Shown here piece by piece: positions 53,381-61,507 of a DNA stretch of 64,000 bases. Each line of letters starts with the position of its first letter. The stretch's first letter is position 1. Under the pieces are notes generated by a model. The model searched no databases. It saw only the letters and a list, made by a program, of their open reading frames with translations, and was not told the DNA's origin. Made by a program: the position numbers and the translations under genes. The stretch is from CAZCEC01 sp964497615 (GTDB lineage Bacteria > Chloroflexota > Anaerolineae > Anaerolineales > UBA6663): assembly GCA_964497615.1 (NCBI GenBank), contig CAZCEC010000013.1, positions 46,958 to 110,957 of the forward strand. Reading direction: 5' to 3'.

Positions 53381-53448
53381 GTGCAGATTCTTCGGCTGCA
53401 CCAGACAAATGCCATCGAATTTGTCTGGGTTGCGGGGACCATTGCCGC

Positions 53449-53454
53449 TAACAT
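53449..53454 (+). promoter_or_regulatory. Weak -10 six bases before the lysE-like GTG
   Basis: TAACAT-CCAACA-GTG. The hexamer matches TATAAT at only four positions and no -35 is clear, but the spacing equals that of the other candidate leaderless starts. Confidence 0.3.
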
Positions 53455-53460
53455 CCAACA

Positions 53461-54069
53461 GTGGACTGGGCACTGCTGTGGCGCGGGCTGGTGCTGGGTT
53501 TCTCGATTGCGGCGCCGGTGGGGCCGATTGGGGTGCTGTGCATTCGGCGCTCGCTGGCGGGGGGGATGTGGCTGGGGCTGGCCTCGGGCCTGGGCGCGGC
53601 CACGGCGGATGCGGTGTATGGCAGCCTGGCGGCTTTTGGAATGACCCTGGCGACGCAGGCGCTGGTGGCCCAGCAAGGCGGGCTGCGGCTGGCAGGGGGG
53701 GCGTATTTGGTGTGGCTGGGCCTGCGCACATTGGTGAGCCGCCCAACGCATCCGGCGGCGGCGCCGGAGGCGCGGGGATGGGCGGGGGCGTACCTCTCCA
53801 CCCTGGCGCTGACGCTTACTAATCCGCTCACGATCCTGTCGTTCGCGGCCATCTTCGCGGGGGTGGGGTTGGCGGCGGGCGAGGGCGGCGCCGCGGCGGG
53901 GCTGCTGGTGGCGGGCATCTTCTGCGGGTCGGCGCTGTGGTGGGTGGTGTTGAGCGCGGGGGCCAGCCGTATGCGCGGCTGGCTGACGCCAGCGCGAATG
54001 ATGTGGGTGAACCGGGTGTCGGGGCTGGTGATCGCGGGATTTGGATTGGCTGCGCTCATGGGCCGGTGA
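53461..54069 (+). CDS. LysE-family amino-acid exporter
   Basis: A 202-residue membrane protein with six helices. The LysE hallmark is at the N-terminus (GLVLGFSIAAPVGPIGVLCI, about 9-28), followed by GLASGLGAATADAVYG and TLTNPLTILSF. These proteins export basic, branched or other amino acids. It starts with GTG 53461. The divergent Lrp-like gene probably activates it when amino acids are in excess. Confidence 0.92.
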   Translation: MDWALLWRGLVLGFSIAAPVGPIGVLCIRRSLAGGMWLGLASGLGAATADAVYGSLAAFGMTLATQALVAQQGGLRLAGGAYLVWLGLRTLVSRPTHPAAAPEARGWAGAYLSTLALTLTNPLTILSFAAIFAGVGLAAGEGGAAAGLLVAGIFCGSALWWVVLSAGASRMRGWLTPARMMWVNRVSGLVIAGFGLAALMGR

Positions 54070-54104
54070 CGGCGGGCGCCGAGAGACACAAGGAGCAGGG
54101 CAAG

Positions 54105-56027
54105 ATGTTGTTCGCAAATCACTTTCGCGCGGGCTGGCGGCTGATGACCGCCCTGCTGATGGCATGCCTGGTGATGGCGGGCACGGGGAAGGCACCCACG
54201 ACCCAGGCCGCGCCGGCTGCCGCACCGCAGGCCGGCCCGCTGGTGCTCGCCCAGGTGGGCCAGTATGGCGGCGCGGTGCTGAGCGTGACGGTGCAGAACG
54301 GATACGCCTACGTGGGGCGCGGGCCGCGGCTGGAAATCTACGACGTTTCCGTTCCGGCGCTGCCGGAGTATGTGGGCCGCAGCGCGGCACTGCCGGGCCT
54401 GGTGGAGGCCGTGGCAGTAGCCGGGGACTATGCCTACCTGGCCGCGGCAAAGGCCGGGCTGCGGGTGTTCAATATCGCCACGCCGGCCGCGCCGGTGGAG
54501 GCGGCGGCAGTCAAGTTGTCGGTCCAGGGGCCGAAGGAGGTGGTGGCAGCGAGCGGATACCTGTATATCGCCGAACACAACAACCTGCACATTTTCAGCC
54601 TGGCCAACCCGGCCGCGCCGCAACTGCTCAAGAGCCTGCCACACACTGAACTGCACGGCCTGGCCGTGGACGGCACCTATCTGTATGCGGCTGCGGGATA
54701 CGGGGGGGTGCGCGTCTTCGACGTGAGCGACCCTGCCAACCCCGAGTTGATTCAGATCGTGCCGACCGCCGGTTATGCCACACAGCTCAGCAAGCACGGC
54801 AACTATCTGTACGTCGCCGATTCGAACGCGGGGTTGGCAGTCGTGGATGTCACGACACCGACCTTGGCCAGCCTGGTGGAGCAGGCCCAGACCGGAGCCT
54901 ACCTGGATGTGGAGGTTAAGGGCAACTACGCCTATGTGACGGAAGGCAGCGGTATTCGCGTCCTGAACGTTTCGAACCCGCTTTCGCCCACGGTGGGGGC
55001 CAGCCTGAGCGCGACTGGCGTGACGTGGAGCCTGGAGCTGGCTGGCAACGACCTATTCCTGGCACAGGGCGAGGGCGGGTTGGTGATCGCCAGCCTGCTC
55101 GCGCCAGCCTCGCCGGTGCTGCTTAGCGGGACGGGCCTGGCGGAGAGCGCTCTCGGTGTCACGATCGCCAATACCCAGGCCGGGCCGGGAGCGTTCCTGG
55201 CGAACGATCGCGTTGGCGTGGCGCTGCTGGATGTCGCCGATCCATCCGCGCCTGCCGCCCCCAAGCAAACGCTGGGTTCGGCTCGGGCCCACGATGTGGC
55301 GACCTCGGGTTTTTATGCCTATGTTGCCAATGGCACGACCGGGCTGCGGGTGTTGAACTTCGGCAATCCCAACATCTTCGTCGAAGGTACTCCGTTGGAC
55401 ACCGCGGGCACTGCGGTGGATGTGACTGTAAGGGGCGGCTACGCCTATGTCGCTGATGGCGACAATGGGCTGGTGATCGCCAGCCTGAGTAATCCAGCAG
55501 CGCCGGGCCTGAAAGGGCACGTCGACACGCCGGGCTGGGCGACGGCGGTGGCTGTGACAGGCACCCTGGCGCTGGTGGCGGACGACGAGGCCGGGCTGCA
55601 AATCATCGACATCGCCAACCCGGCCTCGCCCAGCCTCGTAGCGACCTATGCCACCCTGGGTAGCGCCAAAGCCATTGCTGTGCGCGGGAACCATGCCTTC
55701 GTGGCGCTGAGCGCGTCTGGCCTGGAGGTGGTGAACATTGCCAACCCCAGCGTGCCGGTCCAGGCGGGGCACACCGGCGCCGGCAGCGGCGAGGCGGTAG
55801 CCCTGTACGGCGCCTACGCTCTGGTCGCCGGCGGCTATGGGGGCCTGAAGGTCCTGGATATCCACGACCCGACCGAGCCGGCATTCGTACGCAGCTACCT
55901 AACCGCCGGCTATGCCCAGGACGTGAGCATGGCCTTTGGCCACGTCTACGTGGCCGACGGCAAGGGCGGGCTGGTGGTGTTTGCCGAGTTGAGCGAGCAT
56001 ATCTACCTGCCACTGATCAACCACTAA
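54105..56027 (+). CDS. Secreted LVIVD-repeat propeller protein
   Basis: A 640-residue protein with signal peptide (LMTALLMACLVMAGTGKAPT, about 13-32) and about thirteen LVIVD-type repeats of 40-45 residues. Each has a Y-A-Y-(V/L)-A strand followed by G-L-x-(V/I)-(V/I)-(D/N)-(I/V)-x-(N/D)-P, for example GNYLYVADSNAGLAVVDVT and GTLALVADDEAGLQIIDIA. These build one or two beta-propellers. The C-terminus ends IYLPLINH. AAGGAGCAGGGC precedes ATG 54105. Probably a surface or matrix protein. Confidence 0.85.
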   Translation: MLFANHFRAGWRLMTALLMACLVMAGTGKAPTTQAAPAAAPQAGPLVLAQVGQYGGAVLSVTVQNGYAYVGRGPRLEIYDVSVPALPEYVGRSAALPGLVEAVAVAGDYAYLAAAKAGLRVFNIATPAAPVEAAAVKLSVQGPKEVVAASGYLYIAEHNNLHIFSLANPAAPQLLKSLPHTELHGLAVDGTYLYAAAGYGGVRVFDVSDPANPELIQIVPTAGYATQLSKHGNYLYVADSNAGLAVVDVTTPTLASLVEQAQTGAYLDVEVKGNYAYVTEGSGIRVLNVSNPLSPTVGASLSATGVTWSLELAGNDLFLAQGEGGLVIASLLAPASPVLLSGTGLAESALGVTIANTQAGPGAFLANDRVGVALLDVADPSAPAAPKQTLGSARAHDVATSGFYAYVANGTTGLRVLNFGNPNIFVEGTPLDTAGTAVDVTVRGGYAYVADGDNGLVIASLSNPAAPGLKGHVDTPGWATAVAVTGTLALVADDEAGLQIIDIANPASPSLVATYATLGSAKAIAVRGNHAFVALSASGLEVVNIANPSVPVQAGHTGAGSGEAVALYGAYALVAGGYGGLKVLDIHDPTEPAFVRSYLTAGYAQDVSMAFGHVYVADGKGGLVVFAELSEHIYLPLINH

Positions 56028-56050
56028 CGAAAGTCAAATCGGAGAAGGCT

Positions 56051-58339
56051 ATGCGCGCATCATTCTTGTCACGACTTTTGCGGCTGGGCTTATCGCTGGG
56101 GCTGGCGGCGGCATCGGCCGGGATGCCGGCGGCGCCGCGCACCGAGGCCGCGCCCAGCGGCCCGCCCCCCGTGTATGTGGTGGACCGCACCGACGATGTG
56201 ATCGCCTCAGCCTGCACGGGGGCGGCCAAAGATTGCAGCCTGCGCGGGGCCGTCATCGCCGCCAACAGCAATCCCGGCGCGACAATCCAGGTGTCCACGG
56301 GCAGCACATACACCCTGACCGACAACGTGAACGGCGACCTGCTGGCCACCGCCGACATGACGATCTACCCCGCCGGGCCGTGCGGGTTCCTGTGCTTCAC
56401 CATCATCACGGGCGAGCCAGGCTGGACCGACCGGCTGATGCACGTGGCGGTGACGGCGACGGTGGTGGTGAGCGGGATGATCTGGATGAACGGGAACAGC
56501 AATAACGGCGGCGCGTTCCTGAATGAGGGGCAGCTCGACATGCACGTGAGCTGGGTCTTCAGCAATACGGTGGGCGGCTGGGGCGGGGGCATCTTCAACG
56601 ACAGCGGCGAGCTCAATGTGTATGACTCCTACATGAGCTATAACGCTGCGGGCGTCACCGGCGGCGCCATCGCCAACCAGGGCGGCACAGTCTCAATCCA
56701 CAGCAGCAGCATATACTCCAACACCGCCTATGGCACGACGCCGGGCCAGGGGCGCGGGGGCGCGCTGACGAACCTGAACTCGCTGGACCAATTGACGCCG
56801 GGGATCATGGTGATCAGCGATACCGAGATCCTGAGCAACACCACGCCGATCACAATGGGGCTGGGCGGCGGCATCATGAGCGGCGGCCACCTGACGATCC
56901 TGGACAGCACCCTGCGTGCGAACGTGGCCCACGACGGCGGCGGCCTGCTCGTCTCGGCTGGTTATCTGACGATGACGGCGACCACGGTGATGAGCAATAC
57001 TGCCAGCGACGGGGGAGGCGGCGGGCTGTACAACGATGGGGTGGCACTGCTGACGACCGGCCTGTGGCAGGGAAACCAGGCCGACACGGGCGGCGGCATC
57101 CTCAACAACCTGGGCGACATGGAGGTGTGGAGCAGCCAGGTGTTGAGCAACACCGCCACGAGCGGCGGCGGCGGCATCCGCAGCGGCGGGCCGCTGCACC
57201 TGGCGAATGTGACGGTGCAAGGCAACCAGAGCGGCTCCAGCGGCGGCGGCGTCGTCACGAGCAACGACCTGACGGTGGCCGATAGCGTGGTTCATGACAA
57301 CGATGGCTTCCAAGGCGGGGGTGTGGCGACCAGCAGCCAGGGGGCGCGGGTGGTGCTGGATAATACGGATGTGACCGGCAACGACGCCACTTACGGCGGA
57401 GGATTGGCGGGCTTTGGCACGTTCACCCTGACGCACGGCAGCGTGGTGAGCGGCAACACGGCCTTCCAGGGCGGTGGGGCCAATGTCTTCAGCACGGGCC
57501 GGCTGGTGGGGCTGGGGGGGCAGATCAGCGGCAACACGACTAGCGGCGGCGGGCCGGGCAGCGCGGCAGGCGGCGGGATCGACAACGCCGGCAGCGTGCT
57601 GCTTCAGGGCGTTGACCTCTATGGCAACTCGACGCAGAACGGGAGCGGCGGCGGTCTGAATAACCGGGCCGGGGCAACGGCGGACCTCAGTGAGACGAAC
57701 TTCGTGCTGAACACAGCCAGCCACGACGGCGGCGGGTTGGCGAACGCGGGCACGCTGACGGTGACGGCCACGGCCATTATCAGCAACACCGCGGCGCAGG
57801 CGGGCGGCGGCATCACTACTACGGGCAACCTCAATCTGCTGAACACGACTGTGAGCGGCAACAGCAGCGATGCGGGCGGTGGCGGCATCTGGAATGAGGG
57901 CACGGCCACCGTGCGTTACGCCACCGTGGTGGGTAATTCCGGTAACTCTAGCGGCGGCGGCATTTTCGACTCGGGGGTGTTCACGCTGAACTCGAGCCTG
58001 GTGGCCTTCAACTCGGGCGCGACCGGCGATGATTGCAGCGGCGATCTGGAGTCCGCCAGCTACAATCTGATAACTGACACGGACGATTGTATGTTCGCCG
58101 GGGTGGGCAATCTATCGAACGTCAGCCCGCTGCTGTCGTCTCTCGAACTGGTCAGCGGGACATATGTGCATGAGCTGCTATTTCTGAGCCCCGGCCTCAA
58201 CGCGGCCGACCCCAATAACTGCCCGGCCACGGACCAGGCCGGAAACAGCCGCCCCATTAACGCCGGGTGCGACATCGGCGCGTTCGAATCGCTGGCGCTG
58301 GCGCCATTCCGGCTGTTCTTGCCGTTGGTGAGCCGGTAG
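56051..58339 (+). CDS. Secreted right-handed beta-helix protein
   Basis: A 762-residue protein with a signal peptide (LLRLGLSLGLAAASAGMPAA) and the CSLRGAVIAANSNPG motif that opens many polymorphic, choice-of-anchor-Q proteins. A long parallel beta-helix follows (about 130-700) with repeats of the type N-T-A-x-x-G-G-G-(I/L)-x-N. Near the end is the choice-of-anchor segment (SLVAFNSGATGDDCSGDL; SPLLSSLE; NAGCDIGAFES). The last residues are FRLFLPLVSR, resembling the tail of the preceding protein. It follows that gene by 23 bases, so both are probably co-expressed as surface proteins. Confidence 0.88.
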   Translation: MRASFLSRLLRLGLSLGLAAASAGMPAAPRTEAAPSGPPPVYVVDRTDDVIASACTGAAKDCSLRGAVIAANSNPGATIQVSTGSTYTLTDNVNGDLLATADMTIYPAGPCGFLCFTIITGEPGWTDRLMHVAVTATVVVSGMIWMNGNSNNGGAFLNEGQLDMHVSWVFSNTVGGWGGGIFNDSGELNVYDSYMSYNAAGVTGGAIANQGGTVSIHSSSIYSNTAYGTTPGQGRGGALTNLNSLDQLTPGIMVISDTEILSNTTPITMGLGGGIMSGGHLTILDSTLRANVAHDGGGLLVSAGYLTMTATTVMSNTASDGGGGGLYNDGVALLTTGLWQGNQADTGGGILNNLGDMEVWSSQVLSNTATSGGGGIRSGGPLHLANVTVQGNQSGSSGGGVVTSNDLTVADSVVHDNDGFQGGGVATSSQGARVVLDNTDVTGNDATYGGGLAGFGTFTLTHGSVVSGNTAFQGGGANVFSTGRLVGLGGQISGNTTSGGGPGSAAGGGIDNAGSVLLQGVDLYGNSTQNGSGGGLNNRAGATADLSETNFVLNTASHDGGGLANAGTLTVTATAIISNTAAQAGGGITTTGNLNLLNTTVSGNSSDAGGGGIWNEGTATVRYATVVGNSGNSSGGGIFDSGVFTLNSSLVAFNSGATGDDCSGDLESASYNLITDTDDCMFAGVGNLSNVSPLLSSLELVSGTYVHELLFLSPGLNAADPNNCPATDQAGNSRPINAGCDIGAFESLALAPFRLFLPLVSR

Positions 58340-58360
58340 GCGCGGCGATTGGCGACAATG

Positions 58361-58395
58361 AAAAACGGCGGACGGGCAAATCGCTCGTCCGCCGT
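58361..58395. terminator. Bidirectional terminator between convergent genes
   Basis: ACGGCGGACG (58365-58374) and CGTCCGCCGT (58386-58395). AAAAA on the left gives a good U-tract on the minus strand for the DUF3592-like gene; the plus side has GTGTTTAAA. Confidence 0.82.
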
Positions 58396-58416
58396 GTGTT
58401 TAAAGAGGGGCGGCGC

Positions 58417-58899
58417 CTAGTGCTGGCTGGCGGGCAGCAGGGCCACGGCCTGGGTGGCCGGGTCGTATTTCACCAGCAGCGCGGCGCCGGGCTGCACCTG
58501 CGGGATCTGTACCAGGGAGATGACGGTTTCGGTCTGGGCCTGGAACGGGGGGCCGCCCGAGGGACGAACCTCCAGCACGAGGCGGACGAGCGGCTGCCGG
58601 TTGATGTAGGTGCCGGTTTCGGACACGGACAGGACGACGGCTTCGGCGCGGACGCCGCGGGCCAGCACGCTCCGATTGGCGAGGCTGCCAACGATGAGCG
58701 AGGCGATCAGCGAGGCGAAGATGCCGGCGGCAAAGACGCCCACGCCGACCAGGGAGTAACGCGCCAGGAGTGGAAGCTCAACCCAGTCGTAGCTGCCGTT
58801 GGGCATGCCGGCCATGCCGATGAAGAGGGTGATGAAGGGAATCCAGAGCAGGTAGAAACAGATGCGGCTGACTAATCGGAGCCGCTGCGACAGCAGCAT
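58417..58899 (-). CDS. DUF3592-like membrane protein
   Basis: A 160-residue protein with two membrane helices (ICFYLLWIPFITLFIGMAG; LVGVGVFAAGIFASLIASLI) followed by a beta-rich domain (ARGVRAEAVVLSVSETGTYI; RPLVRLVLEVRP-like segment; LLVKYDPATQAVALL), the pattern of DUF3592 proteins. AAAGGA precedes ATG 58899. It is last on the minus-strand run that begins with eutB, 58 bases after the methyltransferase; a role in ethanolamine use is not evident. Confidence 0.65.
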   Translation of the reverse strand: MLLSQRLRLVSRICFYLLWIPFITLFIGMAGMPNGSYDWVELPLLARYSLVGVGVFAAGIFASLIASLIVGSLANRSVLARGVRAEAVVLSVSETGTYINRQPLVRLVLEVRPSGGPPFQAQTETVISLVQIPQVQPGAALLVKYDPATQAVALLPASQH

Positions 58900-58957
58900 G
58901 GGGCTGGTCCTTTCTCCAGGGCGGGCAGTATAGCCAGGGGCGCAGAACGCACCAGCT

Positions 58958-59761
58958 TCAGCCCGGCCGGCTCCCGCGCACGGCCCAGGCGCGCGCGATG
59001 AGGGTGAGCGTGCCATCCGGCATGACGGGCAGCGCGGCGTGCAGGTGCGCCTCGAGCGCCGCGCGGGCGGGCGGCGGCAACTGCGCGACATACCCGGGCG
59101 CAGGCCCCTGACCGCCCAAGAAGGGCGACCAGTAGTCATGGAAGGAGACGAACGCGGCCGGGATTTCGAGGCCGCGGACGGTAATGTCTTGCAGGCCGGC
59201 GCGGGTGAACAGGTCCACCAGTGCCTCGGGCTGGCACAGGGGAAAGCGCCGGCCTTCATCCAGGGCCAGGGCGGCGGGGTCGAGCGCGGCGGCTGCGTCC
59301 CAGAAGTGGCGCAGCATTTCCATGCGGCCGGCGTAGTCCCACACGTAGACGGCCAGCGTGCCGCCGGGCTGCAGGGCCTGGGTGAGGCCGCGCAGGGCGG
59401 CGAGGGGGTCGGGGATGAAGTTCAAGGCCAGGCCGGAGACCGCCGCGCGCAAGGGGCGCTCCAAGGGCGGCAGGTTCTGCGCGTCGCCAACGAAGAACGC
59501 GGCCCGAGGGTCAGGCAGGCGGCGCCGGGCAAAGGCAACGAAACCCTCGGACGGGTCAACGCCGACGACCGACGCGGCCCCGGCCTCGCCCAGGATCGTC
59601 TCGGTGAGCGCGCCGGTGCCGCAGCCCAGATCGAGCCAGTGGAGATCGGGCGGCAATGCGAGCCAACTGACAAAGGCGCGGGCGATGGGCCGGCTCCAGC
59701 GGCCCATGAATTGTTCATAGGGCTGGCCGGCGGCCCACGGATCGGCAGCGGTAATCGTCAT
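58958..59761 (-). CDS. Class I SAM-dependent methyltransferase
   Basis: A 267-residue enzyme. Motif I is LHWLDLGCGTGALTETIL (about 41-58), motif II contains VVGVDPSEGFVAFAR, and FVGDAQNLPPLERPLRAAVS and LQPGGTLAVYVWDYAG complete the methyltransferase_11-type fold. The substrate is unknown. The start is four bases from the stop of the EutT-like gene, so it is co-transcribed with the eut genes. Confidence 0.88.
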   Translation of the reverse strand: MTITAADPWAAGQPYEQFMGRWSRPIARAFVSWLALPPDLHWLDLGCGTGALTETILGEAGAASVVGVDPSEGFVAFARRRLPDPRAAFFVGDAQNLPPLERPLRAAVSGLALNFIPDPLAALRGLTQALQPGGTLAVYVWDYAGRMEMLRHFWDAAAALDPAALALDEGRRFPLCQPEALVDLFTRAGLQDITVRGLEIPAAFVSFHDYWSPFLGGQGPAPGYVAQLPPPARAALEAHLHAALPVMPDGTLTLIARAWAVRGSRPG

Positions 59762-59765
59762 TGGT

Positions 59766-60326
59766 TCACCCGGGGGTAACAGTCCATGCCAACTCGCCCG
59801 ACAGGAAGCGGCGCTCCAGCGCCAGGAGCGCGGTGCAGTAGTCCTCCAGGCGGGCCGAGAGGGCGCGCCCGGTTTCGCCCTGCTCGCGCGCCGACATGGC
59901 GAGCGTGCCGGCCTCCGCGCGGAGCCACCGAAGCCAGTGCGGGATAAGGTGGTCGGTGGTGAAAGGGGGCGGGTTGGCGCTGGGGAGCAGGGGCGACGGA
60001 AGGGACAGCGGGCGCGCAGGCGAGGAGGTCAGTTCGCCGGCCAGCGCATCCAGTTGGGCGGCGAGGGCGAGCAGGCGGAAGTGCCTGGCTTGCGCGGCGG
60101 CCAGGGCGGTAAGGGTGTGGAGCGCGGTGAGACGCGTCTGCAATGCAGGCGGCCCGACAGCCGCTGCGGGCAGGACAGGTTCCGGGGCGGCGAACTGGAC
60201 GGTCAGGCTGTGATCCTTGAGGAAGTCCTGGGCGGCGGGCGAGAAGCGCGTGCCAGGGGGAAAGACGGGCAGGGGCTGGCGGCCGTTCTGCCAGAGTTCG
60301 CGGAGTTCGGATTCAGTGATGAACAC
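59766..60326 (-). CDS. EutT-like corrinoid adenosyltransferase
   Basis: A 186-residue protein starting at GTG 60326, which overlaps the eutL stop by one base (TAGTG). The N-terminus FITESELRELW-(x10)-FPPGTRFSPAAQDFLKDHSL parallels the start of EutT (FITE-x-LR; LTPSARELL). The remainder is a helical bundle including HLIPHWLRWLRAEAGTLAMS. EutT makes adenosylcobalamin, the cofactor of ethanolamine ammonia-lyase, which fits its place behind eutL. The HxxxCC-type metal motif of enteric EutT is not seen, so it is a divergent member; another Cob_adeno_trans-like role is possible. Confidence 0.55.
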   Translation of the reverse strand: MFITESELRELWQNGRQPLPVFPPGTRFSPAAQDFLKDHSLTVQFAAPEPVLPAAAVGPPALQTRLTALHTLTALAAAQARHFRLLALAAQLDALAGELTSSPARPLSLPSPLLPSANPPPFTTDHLIPHWLRWLRAEAGTLAMSAREQGETGRALSARLEDYCTALLALERRFLSGELAWTVTPG

Positions 60327-60982
60327 TAATACCTGATCGGGTTCTGGGCGACTTCCAGCACCGTCTCGCGGAAGGCGACGGCGGCGGCGCGGCAGGCGGG
60401 CTGGTCGCCGGTGAGCATGACGCCCATGTAGTTGGTTTCGGAGGGCGGGGCGGTGTAGCTGACGATGCGGACGGCGGCGGCTTTGAGGGCGGCATCGAGA
60501 GCATACACGCCTTCCAGCGGCGGGGCGATGAGGTAGGCGATGGGGTCGCCCAGCGGGATGCCGCAGAGGCCCGACAGGTAGCTGCCGGTGCGCGAGACGA
60601 GGTGCGGGAAGAAGGCGATGGAGTCGTCGTCGTTGGCCGAATACCACAGGGCTTCGGTCTGGAGGTAGCTAAGGGCGGCGTTCAGGCCGGCGCGGACTTC
60701 GGGCGGGTTTGGCCCGGCCAGCATGGCGATGATCTCGCCGGAGAGCTTGCCGGACGAGTGCCGTGCGCCCGCGTAGAAGGAGTGGGCATAGACGACTTCG
60801 ACGTCGGCCATCTTGGTGGCCTCGTCAATGGAGACGTAGAGGGCGTCGTCGTTGTCGGCGGTGATGAGGCCGAGGGATTTCTGGTTCGGCGTCAGCTTCA
60901 ACGTTTCGGCAAGGTTGGGGTCGACGTTGGAGATGAGGCGAACGGCGAGGGCGGTGGCGGGGATGGGGTCGAGGATGGGCAT
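60326..60982 (-). CDS. eutL: Ethanolamine microcompartment shell protein EutL
   Basis: A 218-residue tandem-BMC-domain shell protein. Its near-colinear match to enteric EutL is clear in LKLTPNQKSLGLITADNDDA, DEATKMADVEVVYAHSFYAG, GEIIAMLAGPNPPEVRAGL, VSRTGSYLSGLCGIPLGDP and APPSETNYMGVMLTG. EutL trimers form gated pores in the protein shell around ethanolamine ammonia-lyase and aldehyde metabolism. It is separated from eutC by the four-helix-bundle unit at 61000-61507. No other shell gene is in the window; the rest may lie upstream of eutB or elsewhere. Confidence 0.95.
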   Translation of the reverse strand: MPILDPIPATALAVRLISNVDPNLAETLKLTPNQKSLGLITADNDDALYVSIDEATKMADVEVVYAHSFYAGARHSSGKLSGEIIAMLAGPNPPEVRAGLNAALSYLQTEALWYSANDDDSIAFFPHLVSRTGSYLSGLCGIPLGDPIAYLIAPPLEGVYALDAALKAAAVRIVSYTAPPSETNYMGVMLTGDQPACRAAAVAFRETVLEVAQNPIRY

Positions 60983-60999
60983 GGAGGTATCCTGTAGAA

Positions 61000-61507
61000 G
61001 AAGTCAGATGTCGGAAGTCAGAAAAACCTAGTCTGCCCCGCGGGTTGGCGTCTTTGCCAGAGGGGTGGGCCAAGTCCGCCAGTTTTCAATTAGCCGATAG
61101 AGCATCTTGCAGATGACAGTGTACTCCTCAATGAGGTCATCCAATCGCTTGCGCTCGATATATTCCAGTTCGCGGCCTATCTCCAGGTGAACGATGACCT
61201 CGTTAGCTGAGCCAAGGGCCAACGCCAGGAAGCGTTTGAAATCCTTCGTCGACTGTCGCCGCCCATATCCCTCGGCAATGTTGGCCGGGATGGACTTGCT
61301 GGCCCGTCGGAGTTGATCGGCCAAGACAAAACGTTCAAAGTCCGGAAAGGCTAGCACGAGTTTGTGCACCGTCACCAGCGCCTGCATGGAACGCTTGTAC
61401 ACCTCCAGGTCCCGATACGACGTGATTGGCATACCTAACCCGCTTGCCCCACGCGATTAAGTCCACACAGACTGGCATCCGACATCTGACCTCCGACCTC
61501 TGACTTC
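61000..61507. mobile_element. Inverted-repeat-bounded unit inside the eut operon
   Basis: A 23-base left repeat (61000-61022, opening GAAGTCAGATGTCGGAAG) and a right repeat (61485-61507) are inverted copies with 21/23 identity. They enclose about 460 bases holding one gene, a four-helix-bundle protein. The right repeat ends on the first base of the eutC stop codon, and the left repeat lies 18 bases before eutL. Additional partial copies (ATCCGACATCTGAC) sit beside the right repeat. No transposase is present, so this would be a non-autonomous or passively moved unit. Confidence 0.55.
61028..61432 (-). CDS. Four-helix-bundle protein (23S rRNA intervening-sequence family)
   Basis: A 134-residue protein with the family pattern YRDLEVYKRSMQALVTVHKL, LADQLRRASKSIPANIAEGY, KDFKRFLALALGSANEVIVH and a closing helix ERKRLDDLIEEYTVICKML. 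The family was first found inside intervening sequences of 23S rRNA genes and also includes the Avd accessory protein of diversity-generating retroelements. It binds nucleic acid, but no enzyme activity is established. Here it interrupts an ethanolamine operon, bracketed by inverted repeats. The window has no reverse transcriptase. Confidence 0.9.
   Translation of the reverse strand: MPITSYRDLEVYKRSMQALVTVHKLVLAFPDFERFVLADQLRRASKSIPANIAEGYGRRQSTKDFKRFLALALGSANEVIVHLEIGRELEYIERKRLDDLIEEYTVICKMLYRLIENWRTWPTPLAKTPTRGAD

Noticed and set aside
61028..61432. Avd accessory protein of a diversity-generating retroelement
   Set aside because: The fold family is right, but there is no reverse transcriptase, template repeat or variable target gene in the window.
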